Below, in pieces: positions 10,815 to 20,716 of a stretch of 64,000 nucleotides of DNA. The translations under genes and the position numbers were made by a program. The notes below the pieces were generated by a model, which was given only the letters and a program-made list of their open reading frames with translations, was not told the DNA's origin and ran no database searches. How positions within the stretch are numbered: the first letter of the stretch is position 1; each line of letters starts with the position of its first letter. The DNA is from an uncultured Flavobacteriales bacterium (GTDB lineage Bacteria; Bacteroidota; Bacteroidia; Flavobacteriales_D; Crocinitomicaceae), in NCBI GenBank assembly GCA_943789205.1, contig CALSTG010000001.1, positions 1,726,435 to 1,790,434 of the forward strand, in the 5' to 3' direction.

Positions 10815-12044
10815 TTATGCCACCTTGAGCTTTGCCATTTTGGATTTATTGAATTTTCCCTTGGCGTATGATTCTGTAATTTTTAAAGATTTGGATTTAG
10901 AAGAAGGCATATCGAACATTGCATCTGTGAGAATTGCCTCACATATAGAACGCAGTCCTCTTGCGCCAAGTTTATATTCTATAGCTTTCGACACGATAAA
11001 GTCAAGTGCTTTTTGTTCAAAGCTTAGTTTTATACCATCAATTTGAAAAATGCGCTCATATTGCTTAATTAAGGCATTTTTTGGTTCTGTTAAAATACGT
11101 TTCAAAGCATAAGGGTCCAACGGCTCTAAATAAGTCAGAACAGGAAACCTGCCTATAAGCTCTGGAATGAGGCCAAAGCTTTTTATATCAGTCGCGTTAA
11201 TGTATTGCAGCAGCGATTCTGAATCAATGTCTGGCTCATCTGATGATGAGAAGCCAATTGTCTGTCTATTCACGCGTTGTGCAATCAATTTTTCAATACC
11301 ATCAAATGCACCACCGCAAATAAAAAGAATATTCTTTGTATTTACTTGAATCATCTTTTGTTCAGGATGTTTTCTGCCACCTTGCGGTGGGACATTAACC
11401 TCAGAGCCTTCAAGTAATTTCAATAGCGCCTGTTGAACACCTTCTCCGGAGACATCTCGAGTGATAGACGGGTTGTCATCCTTTCTGGCGATTTTATCTA
11501 TTTCATCAATAAACACAATTCCTTTTTGTGCTGCCTCAACGTCATAATCAGCTACCTGAAGTAACCGAGATAAGACACTTTCAACATCTTCTCCAACATA
11601 TCCAGCTTGCGTTAACACCGTGGCATCGGCAATACAGAATGGAACATTTAAAAGTTTAGCTATTGTTTTGGCAAGTAAGGTTTTTCCCGTTCCCGTTCTT
11701 CCTACAAGTACAACATTAGATTTTTCAATCTCTATTTCAGAGTTGTCTTCTGCATTTAATCTTTTGTAATGATTATAAACCGCAACAGATAGTACCTTTT
11801 TAGCAGCTTCTTGACCTATAACATATTCATCTAAAGCTTCTTTTATTTCTATTGGAAACTTAACGGATAACTTTTTACTTTCTTTTGATTCCTTTTGAGG
11901 ATTTGAAGAAAATTCTTCAGCTACAATTTGATTCGCTTGTTTAGCGCAACTTTCGCAGATATGCCCCGTGACACCTGCAATTAAAATTTGAACCTCCTCA
12001 CGAGAAAGACCACAAAATGAACAAGATGCTTTTTTAGAAGTCAT
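10815..12044 (-). CDS. clpX: ATP-dependent Clp protease ATP-binding subunit ClpX
   Basis: AAA+ unfoldase that feeds tagged proteins to ClpP. The N-terminal zinc-binding domain has C8, C11, C30 and C33. Walker A is GRTGTGKT and Walker B is [11 protein letters not shown]; the C-terminal sensor region [10 protein letters not shown] is present. At 409 residues it is complete. It lies directly after clpP with no gap (stop at 12045, start at 12044), so the two are co-transcribed. Confidence 0.97.
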   Translation of the reverse strand: MTSKKASCSFCGLSREEVQILIAGVTGHICESCAKQANQIVAEEFSSNPQKESKESKKLSVKFPIEIKEALDEYVIGQEAAKKVLSVAVYNHYKRLNAEDNSEIEIEKSNVVLVGRTGTGKTLLAKTIAKLLNVPFCIADATVLTQAGYVGEDVESVLSRLLQVADYDVEAAQKGIVFIDEIDKIARKDDNPSITRDVSGEGVQQALLKLLEGSEVNVPPQGGRKHPEQKMIQVNTKNILFICGGAFDGIEKLIAQRVNRQTIGFSSSDEPDIDSESLLQYINATDIKSFGLIPELIGRFPVLTYLEPLDPYALKRILTEPKNALIKQYERIFQIDGIKLSFEQKALDFIVSKAIEYKLGARGLRSICEAILTDAMFDMPSSKSKSLKITESYAKGKFNKSKMAKLKVA

Positions 12045-12713
12045 TTATTTTGGGTTACGAAGAAGGATTTCGTCCACCATTCCATAGGCCTTCGCTTCAG
12101 GTGCTGTCATCCAATAATCACGATCAGAATCTTCCCAAACCTTTTCATAGGTTTGTTTTGAATGGGTAGCAATTATATCGTAAAGTTCTTTTTTAAGTTT
12201 TTGTATTTCACGTGCGGTAATTTCAATGTCGCTAGCTTGACCTTGAGCACCTCCTAAAGGTTGGTGAATCATCACTCGTGAATGTTTTAAAGCACTCCTT
12301 TTACCATCTGCGCCCGCACAAAGTAAAACGGCACCCATTGATGCTGCCATACCCGTACATATCGTAGCAACATCAGGCCTGATATATTGCATAGTATCAT
12401 AAATACCCAATCCGGCATATACAGAACCTCCTGGAGAATTTAGATAAATTTGAATATCTTTTTTCGCGTCAACAGATTCTAAAAACAAGAGTTGTGCGTT
12501 AATAATATTGGCAACCTGATCATTAATTCCAGTACCCAAGAAAATTATTCTGTCCATCATGAGTCTTGAAAAGACATCCATTTGCGTCATATTCAATGAT
12601 CTTTCCTCAATAATATATGGTGTTAATGAAGATTCAATGTAATGATCAACAAATGTACTATTGATGCCCATATGCTTCGTTGCATATTTTCTAAATTCGG
12701 TTCCTTCTTTCAT
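12045..12713 (-). CDS. clpP: ATP-dependent Clp protease proteolytic subunit
   Basis: Serine peptidase that forms the barrel of the Clp protease. The nucleophile lies in GMAASMGAVLL and the catalytic histidine in RVMIHQPLGGAQG; an Asp follows in the usual C-terminal region. The 222-residue length includes a short N-terminal extension. It is the promoter-proximal gene of the clpP-clpX pair and is divergent from the glycosyltransferase-like gene at 12790. Confidence 0.97.
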   Translation of the reverse strand: MKEGTEFRKYATKHMGINSTFVDHYIESSLTPYIIEERSLNMTQMDVFSRLMMDRIIFLGTGINDQVANIINAQLLFLESVDAKKDIQIYLNSPGGSVYAGLGIYDTMQYIRPDVATICTGMAASMGAVLLCAGADGKRSALKHSRVMIHQPLGGAQGQASDIEITAREIQKLKKELYDIIATHSKQTYEKVWEDSDRDYWMTAPEAKAYGMVDEILLRNPK

Positions 12714-12789
12714 TTCTTAATTTGTAATAATATTCAGCTAAAATAATGAATCTCTGTTGAATTAGTGGCTATTTTTCTAATTTTAAAAC

Positions 12790-13728
12790 GTGTTACATCC
12801 AAACCAAATATTTAACAAGCGAATTGGCTTTTCAGTTCTAAATTGGGGGCTTGGTCATGTATCTCGAAGTATCACAGTTATTAAGAAATTAGAGCAACAG
12901 AATAATAAGGTTTTTATTTTTTGTGATGAAGTTCAAAAAAGCTTCCTTAAACAATATTTATTGGAGTCTGAATATGTTGAGCACGAGGGATATCCATTTT
13001 TATTTAGGGGGAAGGGTAATTTTAAACAAGATTTGTTTTTGAGAGCTCCGAAGCTTCTTAAGTTTCTTCGTTATGAACAAAAATGTACCCAAACATTCAT
13101 ACGTAAATATGAACTAGATTGTCTTATTTCAGATCAGAGGTATGGATTTTATTCTAAAGACAAACCTTCAATATTTATTACCCATCAAATGAAATTGCCC
13201 ACCAGAGGCATCTTTAAACTAGGTAATTTTATAAATCAATATTTAATTTCAAAATTTGATTTTATATGGATTGTAGATGACGAACATAAAAGGTTTGCGG
13301 GTGGCCTTTCTGTTAATTCAGATCCAAGCAGAGCACTTTATATAGGCGTACAGTCGAGGTTTGAGCTCTTAACTAAGAAAATTAAATCTAATGAAGGTGT
13401 CCTTGTTATTAATGGACCAAAAGAATATGCTGAACACCTCCTTGTATCTTTTAAAGAATTAATTGAGCAATCTAGAATTGATTATATCGTAGGTCCTAAA
13501 TTTGTCAGATCATTGCTCGAAGACAACAATGAGACAATTCGATTTATCGCAAATGATGACATGGCCTTAATTGACAATGCTTTACAATCAACAAAACATG
13601 TATATGGTTTTTTTGGCTATAGTACATTAATGGACTGTGTAACATTGAATGTTCCATTTACACTAATACCTACACCTGGTCAAGATGAACAAATTTATCT
13701 AGCAAAAAGACATAAAAAAAGCCTCTAA
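12790..13728 (+). CDS. Glycosyltransferase-like protein (GT28/MurG-type fold)
   Basis: A 312-residue protein starting at GTG. The N-terminal FSVLNWGLGHVSRSITVIKK has the glycine-rich GLGH loop of GT-B enzymes, and the C-terminal region (VYGFFGYSTLMDCVTLNVP then TPGQDEQIYLAKR) resembles the donor-binding half of MurG-like enzymes found in many Flavobacteriales. The sugar and acceptor are unknown. The coding end runs into a terminator stem, so the C-terminus (RHKKSL) is encoded by the hairpin's left arm and may be shorter than in relatives. Confidence 0.65.
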   Translation: MLHPNQIFNKRIGFSVLNWGLGHVSRSITVIKKLEQQNNKVFIFCDEVQKSFLKQYLLESEYVEHEGYPFLFRGKGNFKQDLFLRAPKLLKFLRYEQKCTQTFIRKYELDCLISDQRYGFYSKDKPSIFITHQMKLPTRGIFKLGNFINQYLISKFDFIWIVDDEHKRFAGGLSVNSDPSRALYIGVQSRFELLTKKIKSNEGVLVINGPKEYAEHLLVSFKELIEQSRIDYIVGPKFVRSLLEDNNETIRFIANDDMALIDNALQSTKHVYGFFGYSTLMDCVTLNVPFTLIPTPGQDEQIYLAKRHKKSL

Positions 13729-13739
13729 AAGAGGCTTTT
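13717..13739. terminator. Bidirectional rho-independent terminator
   Basis: A perfect 9-bp stem, AAAAGCCTC (13717-13725) and GAGGCTTTT (13731-13739), with a 5-base loop TAAAA. The A-rich left flank and T-rich right flank let it work on both strands. It separates two convergent genes, and the TAA in the loop is the stop codon of the plus-strand gene. Confidence 0.85.
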
Positions 13740-13758
13740 AATAACTGTTTTTTTCGCC

Positions 13759-15480
13759 TTATTTCACAAGTGCTTGAAATGCTGCATCGCCAAAGAATTT
13801 CACAAACTCTCTGTCTTTACCTGCTTTTACTTTGAAGCTTGCATCCTCTTCAATAGCTAATTTAAGCTTGGCAACAACATCGCTTGCCCCTGAATCACCT
13901 CTAGCTGCCATAATCGCTGCTAAATACAACCCGTCAGCATCATTTTTGTCGTCGCTCTCTGCGAGTGTCCCTTCAGCATCAGACAAGTTGCCTTGTAGCA
14001 TTAATGCAAGTGCTAGGTTAAATGTGTTTCCTGAAATATTATTTTCAGCTGCTTCATAAGAACCATCTAATATATCTAAAGCGGCAGCATTAGATTTGAC
14101 AATGCTCATTTTCTCAGCATCCATATTTTTAGCAGCTGCGAATAAAGTTCTACTTTTCTCACGATCACCATCAAGCATTGCAATAGCGGCTAAGTTATTC
14201 ATAACCTCGCCTGATTCACTAATCTCAGCAGAGGCTTCGAAGCTTGCCTTTGCGTTAGGTATATCGTTTTGAGCATACTGAAGCGCACCTAGATTGTTGT
14301 AAACTCTACTATCAGACATTTTTTCGGCAACAGCTGAGTATAAAGCAATCCTTGAATTTTCATCCTTAAGTAAGTTTTCACCAGTGAATAATACTTCTTC
14401 CACTGTAAGTGTATCAATTTTATTAACAGAAAAAGCGATCATTTCCTCATCGGTCAAACCACTTTCTTTGTAATTTACTGTAATAACCGCTCGACGAATG
14501 TTTGGAAATACATCTTTCTCAAGTTGGGTGTACGATTTTCCAAGTCGAACCATTTCTGCTTCTCTTTTCTCAGGGTCATTTTCCATTTCTAAAACACGGA
14601 TGAATAGATTTTTTTCAGCCTCCTCAATAGATTCGGTTGCCGCAAGTTGTTTTTTAAACTCTTCAAAATCCTCACCAAGACCTTTTTGGTCATATGTAGT
14701 GGCATCAGCATATGCATCAAGTTTTGCCTTCGACATTAGCTTTGAAAATGCCTTTGATGCACTGCCTACACGATCAGTAGATAAATCGCCGTTTTTTGCG
14801 AATTCTCCATCAGGTGAAGCATATCCTCTAATTGAAATTGATTCAATTGCAATTTTTTCATTTCCTTCTGCACCCTCTATCCATGATACAAGATTGACAA
14901 TATCATCATCTTTCAATTCACTAGATTTTACAAGAGATTTTCCTTTATTGTAATTGATGACAGCACTCGTACTTTTTTCAACAACACGAACGAGTTCATC
15001 GCTTTGGGTACACATTGTACATGTCATTCTTGCTAATAGCGGTGTTATGATTGTTGCATCTGCAATTTTTGTAGCTGGAAGATCTCCTTTTTCTTTGGAT
15101 TTAGCCCCTTTGTAGATTTTACCTGTTAGCATCAAATCTGCAGCTTCTAATGAAGCATCGTATGCTACAGTTGATTCAAACGTTGCTGTTCCTCCTGGTT
15201 TGAATTCAATAGTTTTACCGTTGCCTTGAATTTTAGATCCTTGAATAGTCCATACTCCCAAGGCCTTATCACCTAGCTTTGGTGTGATTTCAGCTTTAAC
15301 ACTTTTTTTAATTCCCTTTTCCGGAACATTTACCACTACTGAGAATCTGATACTGTCTCCATGCATTTCTAGTGGACTGGGTGTTACAGTGTAGTCAAGA
15401 TCCTTTAATAGGGTACAACTTGATAAAATTAAGAATGAGATAAAAAACCCCATAAATACTTTGAAAGACTTCCTTTTCAT
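13759..15480 (-). CDS. Lipoprotein with OmpA-like and TPR regions
   Basis: A 573-residue predicted lipoprotein (signal MKRKSFKVFMGFFISFLILS, lipobox Cys in LSSC). Residues about 25-150 look like a beta-rich envelope domain. Residues about 170-350 contain GYASPDGE then LSTDRV, matching the OmpA-type peptidoglycan-binding pattern with the ASPDG variant seen in Bacteroidota. Residues about 375-540 are alanine-rich helical repeats of TPR type (YNNLGALQYAQNDIPNAK). This suggests an outer-membrane protein linked to the cell wall. The exact function is unknown. Confidence 0.7.
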   Translation of the reverse strand: MKRKSFKVFMGFFISFLILSSCTLLKDLDYTVTPSPLEMHGDSIRFSVVVNVPEKGIKKSVKAEITPKLGDKALGVWTIQGSKIQGNGKTIEFKPGGTATFESTVAYDASLEAADLMLTGKIYKGAKSKEKGDLPATKIADATIITPLLARMTCTMCTQSDELVRVVEKSTSAVINYNKGKSLVKSSELKDDDIVNLVSWIEGAEGNEKIAIESISIRGYASPDGEFAKNGDLSTDRVGSASKAFSKLMSKAKLDAYADATTYDQKGLGEDFEEFKKQLAATESIEEAEKNLFIRVLEMENDPEKREAEMVRLGKSYTQLEKDVFPNIRRAVITVNYKESGLTDEEMIAFSVNKIDTLTVEEVLFTGENLLKDENSRIALYSAVAEKMSDSRVYNNLGALQYAQNDIPNAKASFEASAEISESGEVMNNLAAIAMLDGDREKSRTLFAAAKNMDAEKMSIVKSNAAALDILDGSYEAAENNISGNTFNLALALMLQGNLSDAEGTLAESDDKNDADGLYLAAIMAARGDSGASDVVAKLKLAIEEDASFKVKAGKDREFVKFFGDAAFQALVK

Positions 15481-15505
15481 AATAGTTTAAATTGTAAATA
15501 TTTGG

Positions 15506-15535
15506 CAAAGTTAATAAGATAAACTGAAGGCGCAA
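15506..15535 (-). promoter_or_regulatory. Promoter of the OmpA/TPR lipoprotein gene
   Basis: Minus strand: TTG (15533-15535), 19 bases, TAACTTTG (15506-15513), a full Bacteroidota-type -7 element. The predicted start lies about 20 bases before the ATG at 15480. This -7 octamer is identical to the one in front of rpsL. Confidence 0.7.
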
Positions 15536-15582
15536 CGTCTATCAAGGATTCTTTAATTTGATTTTGCATTAATTGATTGAAT

Positions 15583-16023
15583 TTATGTCATATCCAATCT
15601 CGGATCATTCGTTTCACCGAGCTCCTTTAGTGGTAGTAAAACAAAACTTCTTTCGTGATATCTAGGGTGTGGTATTTTTAAATTTGGCTCGTTGATAATA
15701 AGGTCTCCGTAAAAAATGATATCGATATCGATAATTCTATCCTCATAAACAGGCTTAGTTTTTACCCGCCCCATTTTCTTTTCAATAGATTGCAGCGACT
15801 TTAAAACATCATGACAAGATAGTTTTGTTTCAACCTTAATGCATGTGTTAACAAATTCATTTTGAGATTCAAATCCGTCAGATGGGTTTTTAAAAAAAGA
15901 GGATTTATTGGTAATTAATCCAATTTCATTCGCAATAAGTGTATATGCCAAATCTATGTTTTGAGCTTTATCTCCTATATTGGAACCAAGCGCCAATACC
16001 ATTTCAATCAGTTTGACTGCCAT
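15583..16023 (-). CDS. folK: 2-amino-4-hydroxy-6-hydroxymethyldihydropteridine diphosphokinase
   Basis: HPPK transfers diphosphate from ATP to the pterin alcohol in folate synthesis. The 146-residue product has LALGSNIGDK near the start and the two catalytic segments VYEDRIIDIDIIFYGD and IPHPRYHERSFVLLPL. The start at 16023 overlaps gldD by 16 bases; an in-frame ATG at 16002 would remove the overlap and is an alternative. The next folate gene in the window is folB at 46842, not linked. Confidence 0.93.
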   Translation of the reverse strand: MAVKLIEMVLALGSNIGDKAQNIDLAYTLIANEIGLITNKSSFFKNPSDGFESQNEFVNTCIKVETKLSCHDVLKSLQSIEKKMGRVKTKPVYEDRIIDIDIIFYGDLIINEPNLKIPHPRYHERSFVLLPLKELGETNDPRLDMT

Positions 16024-16601
16024 GATAATGTATTTATCATTACATCAAGATCATCTTTTATATATACCAAAACATTTCTGAGAGAGTCATAATTCGGCAC
16101 ACAATTTAAGATAACCTCTCCACGAAGAAAGTGTTGTGTCGAATCTGTAAGGTAAAATTGATAGTTTGTAGCTACGTCTCCCTTGAGCTCAAATATTGTC
16201 CCGAAAACTTTGTTTTCTTGGTCTATGATTTGGTCAAAATCAATCTTGTCGGCTTTTATTTTGTGAAAATCCACCTCCTTATTTGAGAAATTAATAAGAG
16301 CAGGAAGAGAGTCTTTATTGGCCAAGCGTTTGTAAAAAAGATTGATGGAGCCATTGATTGCTCTGCCCATATCAATTTCTTGTTCACAATAATTACTATC
16401 GCACTTTAGCGTATTCTTTAAAGTAAATAAATCAGAAACATCACATGAAAAAGGAGCTGGAAAGTTTTCTTTGTGATAGCTATGTTCAGGCAGATCTGCT
16501 TTAAGATAGGTTGGAGGTTTTGGTGTTAAATTTTCTCGATTGCAAGAATTAAGGAAAATCGTTAAAATCAGTCCTAAGCTTAAAATTAGTTTATGCTTCA
16601 T
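16008..16601 (-). CDS. gldD: Gliding motility lipoprotein GldD
   Basis: Lipoprotein (197 residues; signal MKHKLILSLGLILTIFLNSC with the lipobox Cys) required for gliding and T9SS function in Flavobacterium. The body matches GldD: a PKPPTYLKADLPEHSY start, ENKVFGTIFELKGDVATNYQ, and FYLTDSTQHFLRGEV. It overlaps gldE by 11 bases; the ssb-gldE-gldD order is the same as in Flavobacterium. Confidence 0.9.
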   Translation of the reverse strand: MKHKLILSLGLILTIFLNSCNRENLTPKPPTYLKADLPEHSYHKENFPAPFSCDVSDLFTLKNTLKCDSNYCEQEIDMGRAINGSINLFYKRLANKDSLPALINFSNKEVDFHKIKADKIDFDQIIDQENKVFGTIFELKGDVATNYQFYLTDSTQHFLRGEVILNCVPNYDSLRNVLVYIKDDLDVMINTLSWQSN

Positions 16602-17901
16602 TATTCGTGATTACTTTTAATGTCTTAATACGTCTCTTGTCCGAGCTTTCAACTATAATTTTACATTTTTCAACTACGATAAATTCGTTATTCTTTAAAA
16701 TCCGACCAGCTTGTTCAATGACGAATCCGCCAATTGTCTCGGCTTCCCCTTTGATTTTTTCAAATGCTTCGGGTTCAATTTTTGATGCTTTGTAAAAATC
16801 CATAAGTGAAGTTCGGCCTTCAAAAATGTATACTCCATCATCAATTCGAGAGTAAACAATGTCTTCTTCATCGAATTCATCTGTAATATCACCTACGATT
16901 TCTTCCAATATGTCTTCAAGCGTAACGATTCCTGATGCACCACCATATTCATCAACAACGATTGAAAGGTGCATCTTTTTTGTTTTAAACTCCTGTAATA
17001 GATCATTGATCTTTTTATTCTCCGGAATGAAAAACGGGACTCTAATTGTACTTAGCCAATTAAATTGGTCATCTTGATTTAGAAAAGGGAGAAGGTCTTT
17101 GATATAAAGTATTCCAATGACTTTATCCGCTGTCTCTTGGTATACTGGTATTCTTGAAAAGCCACAATCCAAAATAAAAGATTTGATTTCGCTAAACTTC
17201 ATTTCTGAATCAACCGCAGAAACTTCAATCCGTGGTTTCATTATTTGGGAAGCTTCAGTTTTTCCAAACTTGACTATTCCTTCTAAAATATTATGTTCAT
17301 CATCAGTTGATTCCTCCTTTGTTATTGCAACTGCTTGTTCTAAATCTGAGGATGAAAGATTCACTTTCCCTTTCTTACTTTGGTTAAATAGCCTCGAGCT
17401 GCGAACTAAAAACTGGACGAGAAAAGAGAAAGGAGGTGTCCTTTTAATTAATATAATTGGTGTGCTCATTAACTTGGTGACAAATGGTGCGTTTTTTACT
17501 GCGAAGATTTTAGGAATAACTTCACCCCAAATCAAAATAAGTAAAGTAATACCAACTACTTCTAAAAAAAAGAGAAGGTAATTTTCAGCCATTGGAAAAC
17601 AATAATTGATCAAATAGCTCGATAATATCACGATTCCTACATTAACAAAGTTGTTGGCGATTAGTAAAGTAGCTAGAAGCTCTTTTGGATTCTTTAACAA
17701 CTTCAAAATCTTATGCTCTTTGGCACTTTTAGACTGCTCCAGAGTCTCTATATCTTTTGGTGTTAATGAGAAAAAAGCAGTTTCAGCACTGGAAAACATT
17801 GCCGAAAAAATTAGTGATAGAAGTATGACTAGCAACAATACGACAACGCTTGTATCTATTGCAGCACCTAAAGAAAATATGGGAGGAGGTTCTATATTCA
17901 T
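16591..17901 (-). CDS. gldE: Gliding motility-associated protein GldE (CNNM/CorC-type membrane protein)
   Basis: Inner-membrane protein of 436 residues. It has about four N-terminal hydrophobic segments (residues about 15-190, the CNNM/DUF21 transmembrane domain), a CBS pair (about 205-330; VVDEYGGASGIVTLEDILEE) and a C-terminal CorC/HlyC domain (about 345-430). In Flavobacterium, GldE works with GldD. The generic HlyC/CorC transporter annotation is possible, but its position between ssb and gldD supports GldE. Confidence 0.9.
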   Translation of the reverse strand: MNIEPPPIFSLGAAIDTSVVVLLLVILLSLIFSAMFSSAETAFFSLTPKDIETLEQSKSAKEHKILKLLKNPKELLATLLIANNFVNVGIVILSSYLINYCFPMAENYLLFFLEVVGITLLILIWGEVIPKIFAVKNAPFVTKLMSTPIILIKRTPPFSFLVQFLVRSSRLFNQSKKGKVNLSSSDLEQAVAITKEESTDDEHNILEGIVKFGKTEASQIMKPRIEVSAVDSEMKFSEIKSFILDCGFSRIPVYQETADKVIGILYIKDLLPFLNQDDQFNWLSTIRVPFFIPENKKINDLLQEFKTKKMHLSIVVDEYGGASGIVTLEDILEEIVGDITDEFDEEDIVYSRIDDGVYIFEGRTSLMDFYKASKIEPEAFEKIKGEAETIGGFVIEQAGRILKNNEFIVVEKCKIIVESSDKRRIKTLKVITNNEA

Positions 17902-17904
17902 TAG

Positions 17905-18348
17905 CTAGAAGGGAAAGTCATCATCATTTTGAGCATCTATTCCTTCAATTTTGGAAGTGATTTTGGTATTATTATCTGCTGTATATGAATGGCTCGGTTT
18001 TGTACTGTTTTGATTTTTGGATAGAATGGTTAGCGAATCTGCGACAATATCGACATTGTAACGTTGGGCGCCTTCTTTATCCTTCCAGGCTCTTTTTTTT
18101 AATTTACCTTCGACATAAACCTTCATGCCTTTTTTTAAAAACTTTTCGGTTATCTCCGCCAATCCTCTCCACAAGACAATATCATGCCAATCTGTATTTT
18201 CGATTTTTTTTCCTGATGTTTTGTCTGTGTAGTACTCTGAGGTAGCCATTGAAAAACGGGCCATTAAATTTCCTGACTCCAGTTTTCTGATTTCAGGATC
18301 TTTACCGAGATTACCTACGAGTATGACCTTATTGACACTTCCGTTCAT
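17905..18348 (-). CDS. ssb: Single-stranded DNA-binding protein
   Basis: Tetrameric OB-fold protein protecting ssDNA. The 147-residue product has NKVILVGNLGKDPEIR (residues about 6-21), a WHDIVLWRGLAE core, a linker, and the acidic partner-binding tip DDDFPF at the C-terminus. It lies 3 bases upstream of gldE and 33 bases downstream of topA. Confidence 0.96.
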   Translation of the reverse strand: MNGSVNKVILVGNLGKDPEIRKLESGNLMARFSMATSEYYTDKTSGKKIENTDWHDIVLWRGLAEITEKFLKKGMKVYVEGKLKKRAWKDKEGAQRYNVDIVADSLTILSKNQNSTKPSHSYTADNNTKITSKIEGIDAQNDDDFPF

Positions 18349-18381
18349 ATGTTAAAGATAAAAAAAACGAGTATAGCTTAT

Positions 18382-20697
18382 TTACTTCTTCGTGGTTTTT
18401 CGTTTTCCTTTTGTCTTTTTAGGCTGATTTTCAATGATTTCAAGACAATCTTTCAGCTCTAATTCTTCAGCAACAGTCCCCTTTGGAATTTTATAATTCG
18501 ATTTCCCTTTTTTAATATAGGGACCATATTTACCATTCAGAACGAAAAGATCAGGTTCTTCTTCAAACGTTTTGATTTTATTTGCTTCGCTTTGTTTTAC
18601 CTTTTCAAGATACAGTTCAAGTGCTTGTTCAAAATCAATTTCCATTGGGTCGATCTCTTTTGGTATGGATGCAAAAGTTCTTTCAATCTGAACATAGGGT
18701 CCATATCTTCCGATATTAACTTTAACATCTTTACCTTCATGTGTGCCAAGAACTCTGGGTAGTTTAAACAGCTCCAATGCTTCTTCTAACGTAATTGATG
18801 CGATAGATTGAGAACTTAGTAATGACGCGAATTCTGCTTTTTTACCATCCTCTTTTTCGTCTCCAATTTGAACCATAGGTCCAAATTTACCGATCCGAGT
18901 AATAATCTTTCTGCCATTCTCTGGATGTTCACCCAAAAATCTTTCACCGGTGGCTCTTTCAGAATTTTCAATTGTATTTTCGACACCAGAATGAAATGGA
19001 TTGTAAAAAGAATCAAGCATTTTCTTCCATTCTAAATCTCCTTTGGCAATCTCATCAAATTGATTTTCAATAATTGCTGTAAATTGATAATCCATGATGT
19101 CTTCAAAATTATCCTGTAAAAATTCTGTAACAACAACACCTATATCAGTTGGTGAAAGTTTGTTCTTTTCACGTCCAGTAATTTCAGTTTTTTCTTCAGT
19201 TTCAATTTGGTCTGTGATCAATGCCATTGATATGTAGCTTCTCTCTTTGCCTTCTTTTATTTTCTTTTCAACATAACCTCTCTTCTGAATTGTTGAAATT
19301 GTTGGTGCATAGGTAGAAGGTCTTCCGATACCTAGTTCTTCTAGCTTTTTAACTAGAGATGCTTCCACAAATCGGGCAGGGGGTCTACTAAACCGTTCAT
19401 TGGAATTAATTTCTACACGTTCCGCTGATTCTCCTGCGTCAACTTTTGGCAGCAGACCCTGTGTGTCCTCATCTTCACCTTCTGAAATTTTACTTTCAAT
19501 ATAGACAGATAAAAAGCCATCAAAAACGATAACCTCTCCTTTACACAGGAAAGATTTTTCTAATGTGTCAGCACCGATCTTTACAGTCGTTCTTTCTAAT
19601 TTTGCATCACTCATTTGGCTCGAGATGGCTCGTTTCCAGATTAGGTCATAAAGCTTATTCTCATCACTTTCCATGTGAACTTCACTTGTTGAAAAATCTG
19701 AAGGTCTAATGGCTTCGTGAGCTTCTTGAGCTCCACTAGATTTAGTTCTATATTTTTGCTCGTTTGAATAGGCTGCACCATACCTTTTAGTAATAGCTTC
19801 TTTTGCACTATTTCTTGCAGTTTCTGATAGGTTTACGGAGTCAGTTCTCATGTATGTTATGTGACCTGACTCATACAATCGTTGAGCAACGGACATCGTG
19901 CGTGATACTGAAAAACCAAGTTTTAAACTTGCCTCTTGTTGCAGCGTAGAAGTCGTGAATGGTGCCGTAGGTTTCTTTGTTGCAGGTTTCTTTTGAACAT
20001 CTTGAACTTTAAAATCTGCATTTATACAAGAGGAAAGAAATATATTCGTTTCTTCTTTACTCTCGAAAGAACCACTTATATCTCCTTTAATTTTTCCATT
20101 TTTAACCTGAAATACACCAGAGGTTTTAAAAAATGATGAAGATTCGTGAGCTAAAATTTCTTTTTCTCTTTCAACGATTAGTTTCACTGCCACGGACTGA
20201 ACGCGTCCAGCTGATAAACTTGGCCTCACTTTTCTCCACAATACTGGAGATAATTCAAAACCAACAATTCGATCTAAGATACGCCGTGCTTGTTGCGCAT
20301 CAACTAATTTTTGATTTACACTTCGGTAATTTGTAATTGCTTTTAAAATTGCTTTTTTAGTAATTTCATTAAACGTAATCCTCCGCGTTTCTTTATCATT
20401 TAGTTTCAGCGTCTCTTTTAGGTGCCATGATATAGCTTCTCCTTCGCGGTCCTCATCCGTCGCCAGCCAGACTATTTCGGCAGCTTTCGCCAATTTTTTT
20501 AGCTCTGCGACAATTTGTTTTTTATCAGGAGATACCTCGTAGTTTGGTTCAAAACCATTCTCAATATCGATGGCATTTTTTTTAGAAAGGTCACGAACAT
20601 GACCGAAACTAGAGCGCACGACATAATCCTTACCGAGATATCCTTCGATTGTTTTGGCTTTTGCCGGGGACTCAACAATGACTAAATTTTTTGACAT
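18382..20697 (-). CDS. topA: DNA topoisomerase I (type IA)
   Basis: Relaxes negative supercoils through a 5'-phosphotyrosine. The Toprim domain starts NLVIVESPAKAKTIEGYLG and has DEDREGEAISWHL; the catalytic tyrosine is in ITYMRTDSVNLSE. Instead of zinc ribbons the C-terminus carries glycine-rich repeats (NGKYGPYIKKGKSNYKIPKG and two similar units) and a basic tail. The length is 771 residues. It has its own promoter and is divergent from miaB. Confidence 0.97.
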   Translation of the reverse strand: MSKNLVIVESPAKAKTIEGYLGKDYVVRSSFGHVRDLSKKNAIDIENGFEPNYEVSPDKKQIVAELKKLAKAAEIVWLATDEDREGEAISWHLKETLKLNDKETRRITFNEITKKAILKAITNYRSVNQKLVDAQQARRILDRIVGFELSPVLWRKVRPSLSAGRVQSVAVKLIVEREKEILAHESSSFFKTSGVFQVKNGKIKGDISGSFESKEETNIFLSSCINADFKVQDVQKKPATKKPTAPFTTSTLQQEASLKLGFSVSRTMSVAQRLYESGHITYMRTDSVNLSETARNSAKEAITKRYGAAYSNEQKYRTKSSGAQEAHEAIRPSDFSTSEVHMESDENKLYDLIWKRAISSQMSDAKLERTTVKIGADTLEKSFLCKGEVIVFDGFLSVYIESKISEGEDEDTQGLLPKVDAGESAERVEINSNERFSRPPARFVEASLVKKLEELGIGRPSTYAPTISTIQKRGYVEKKIKEGKERSYISMALITDQIETEEKTEITGREKNKLSPTDIGVVVTEFLQDNFEDIMDYQFTAIIENQFDEIAKGDLEWKKMLDSFYNPFHSGVENTIENSERATGERFLGEHPENGRKIITRIGKFGPMVQIGDEKEDGKKAEFASLLSSQSIASITLEEALELFKLPRVLGTHEGKDVKVNIGRYGPYVQIERTFASIPKEIDPMEIDFEQALELYLEKVKQSEANKIKTFEEEPDLFVLNGKYGPYIKKGKSNYKIPKGTVAEELELKDCLEIIENQPKKTKGKRKTTKK

Positions 20698-20716
20698 AAT
20701 TATCTTGAATTGTGTG

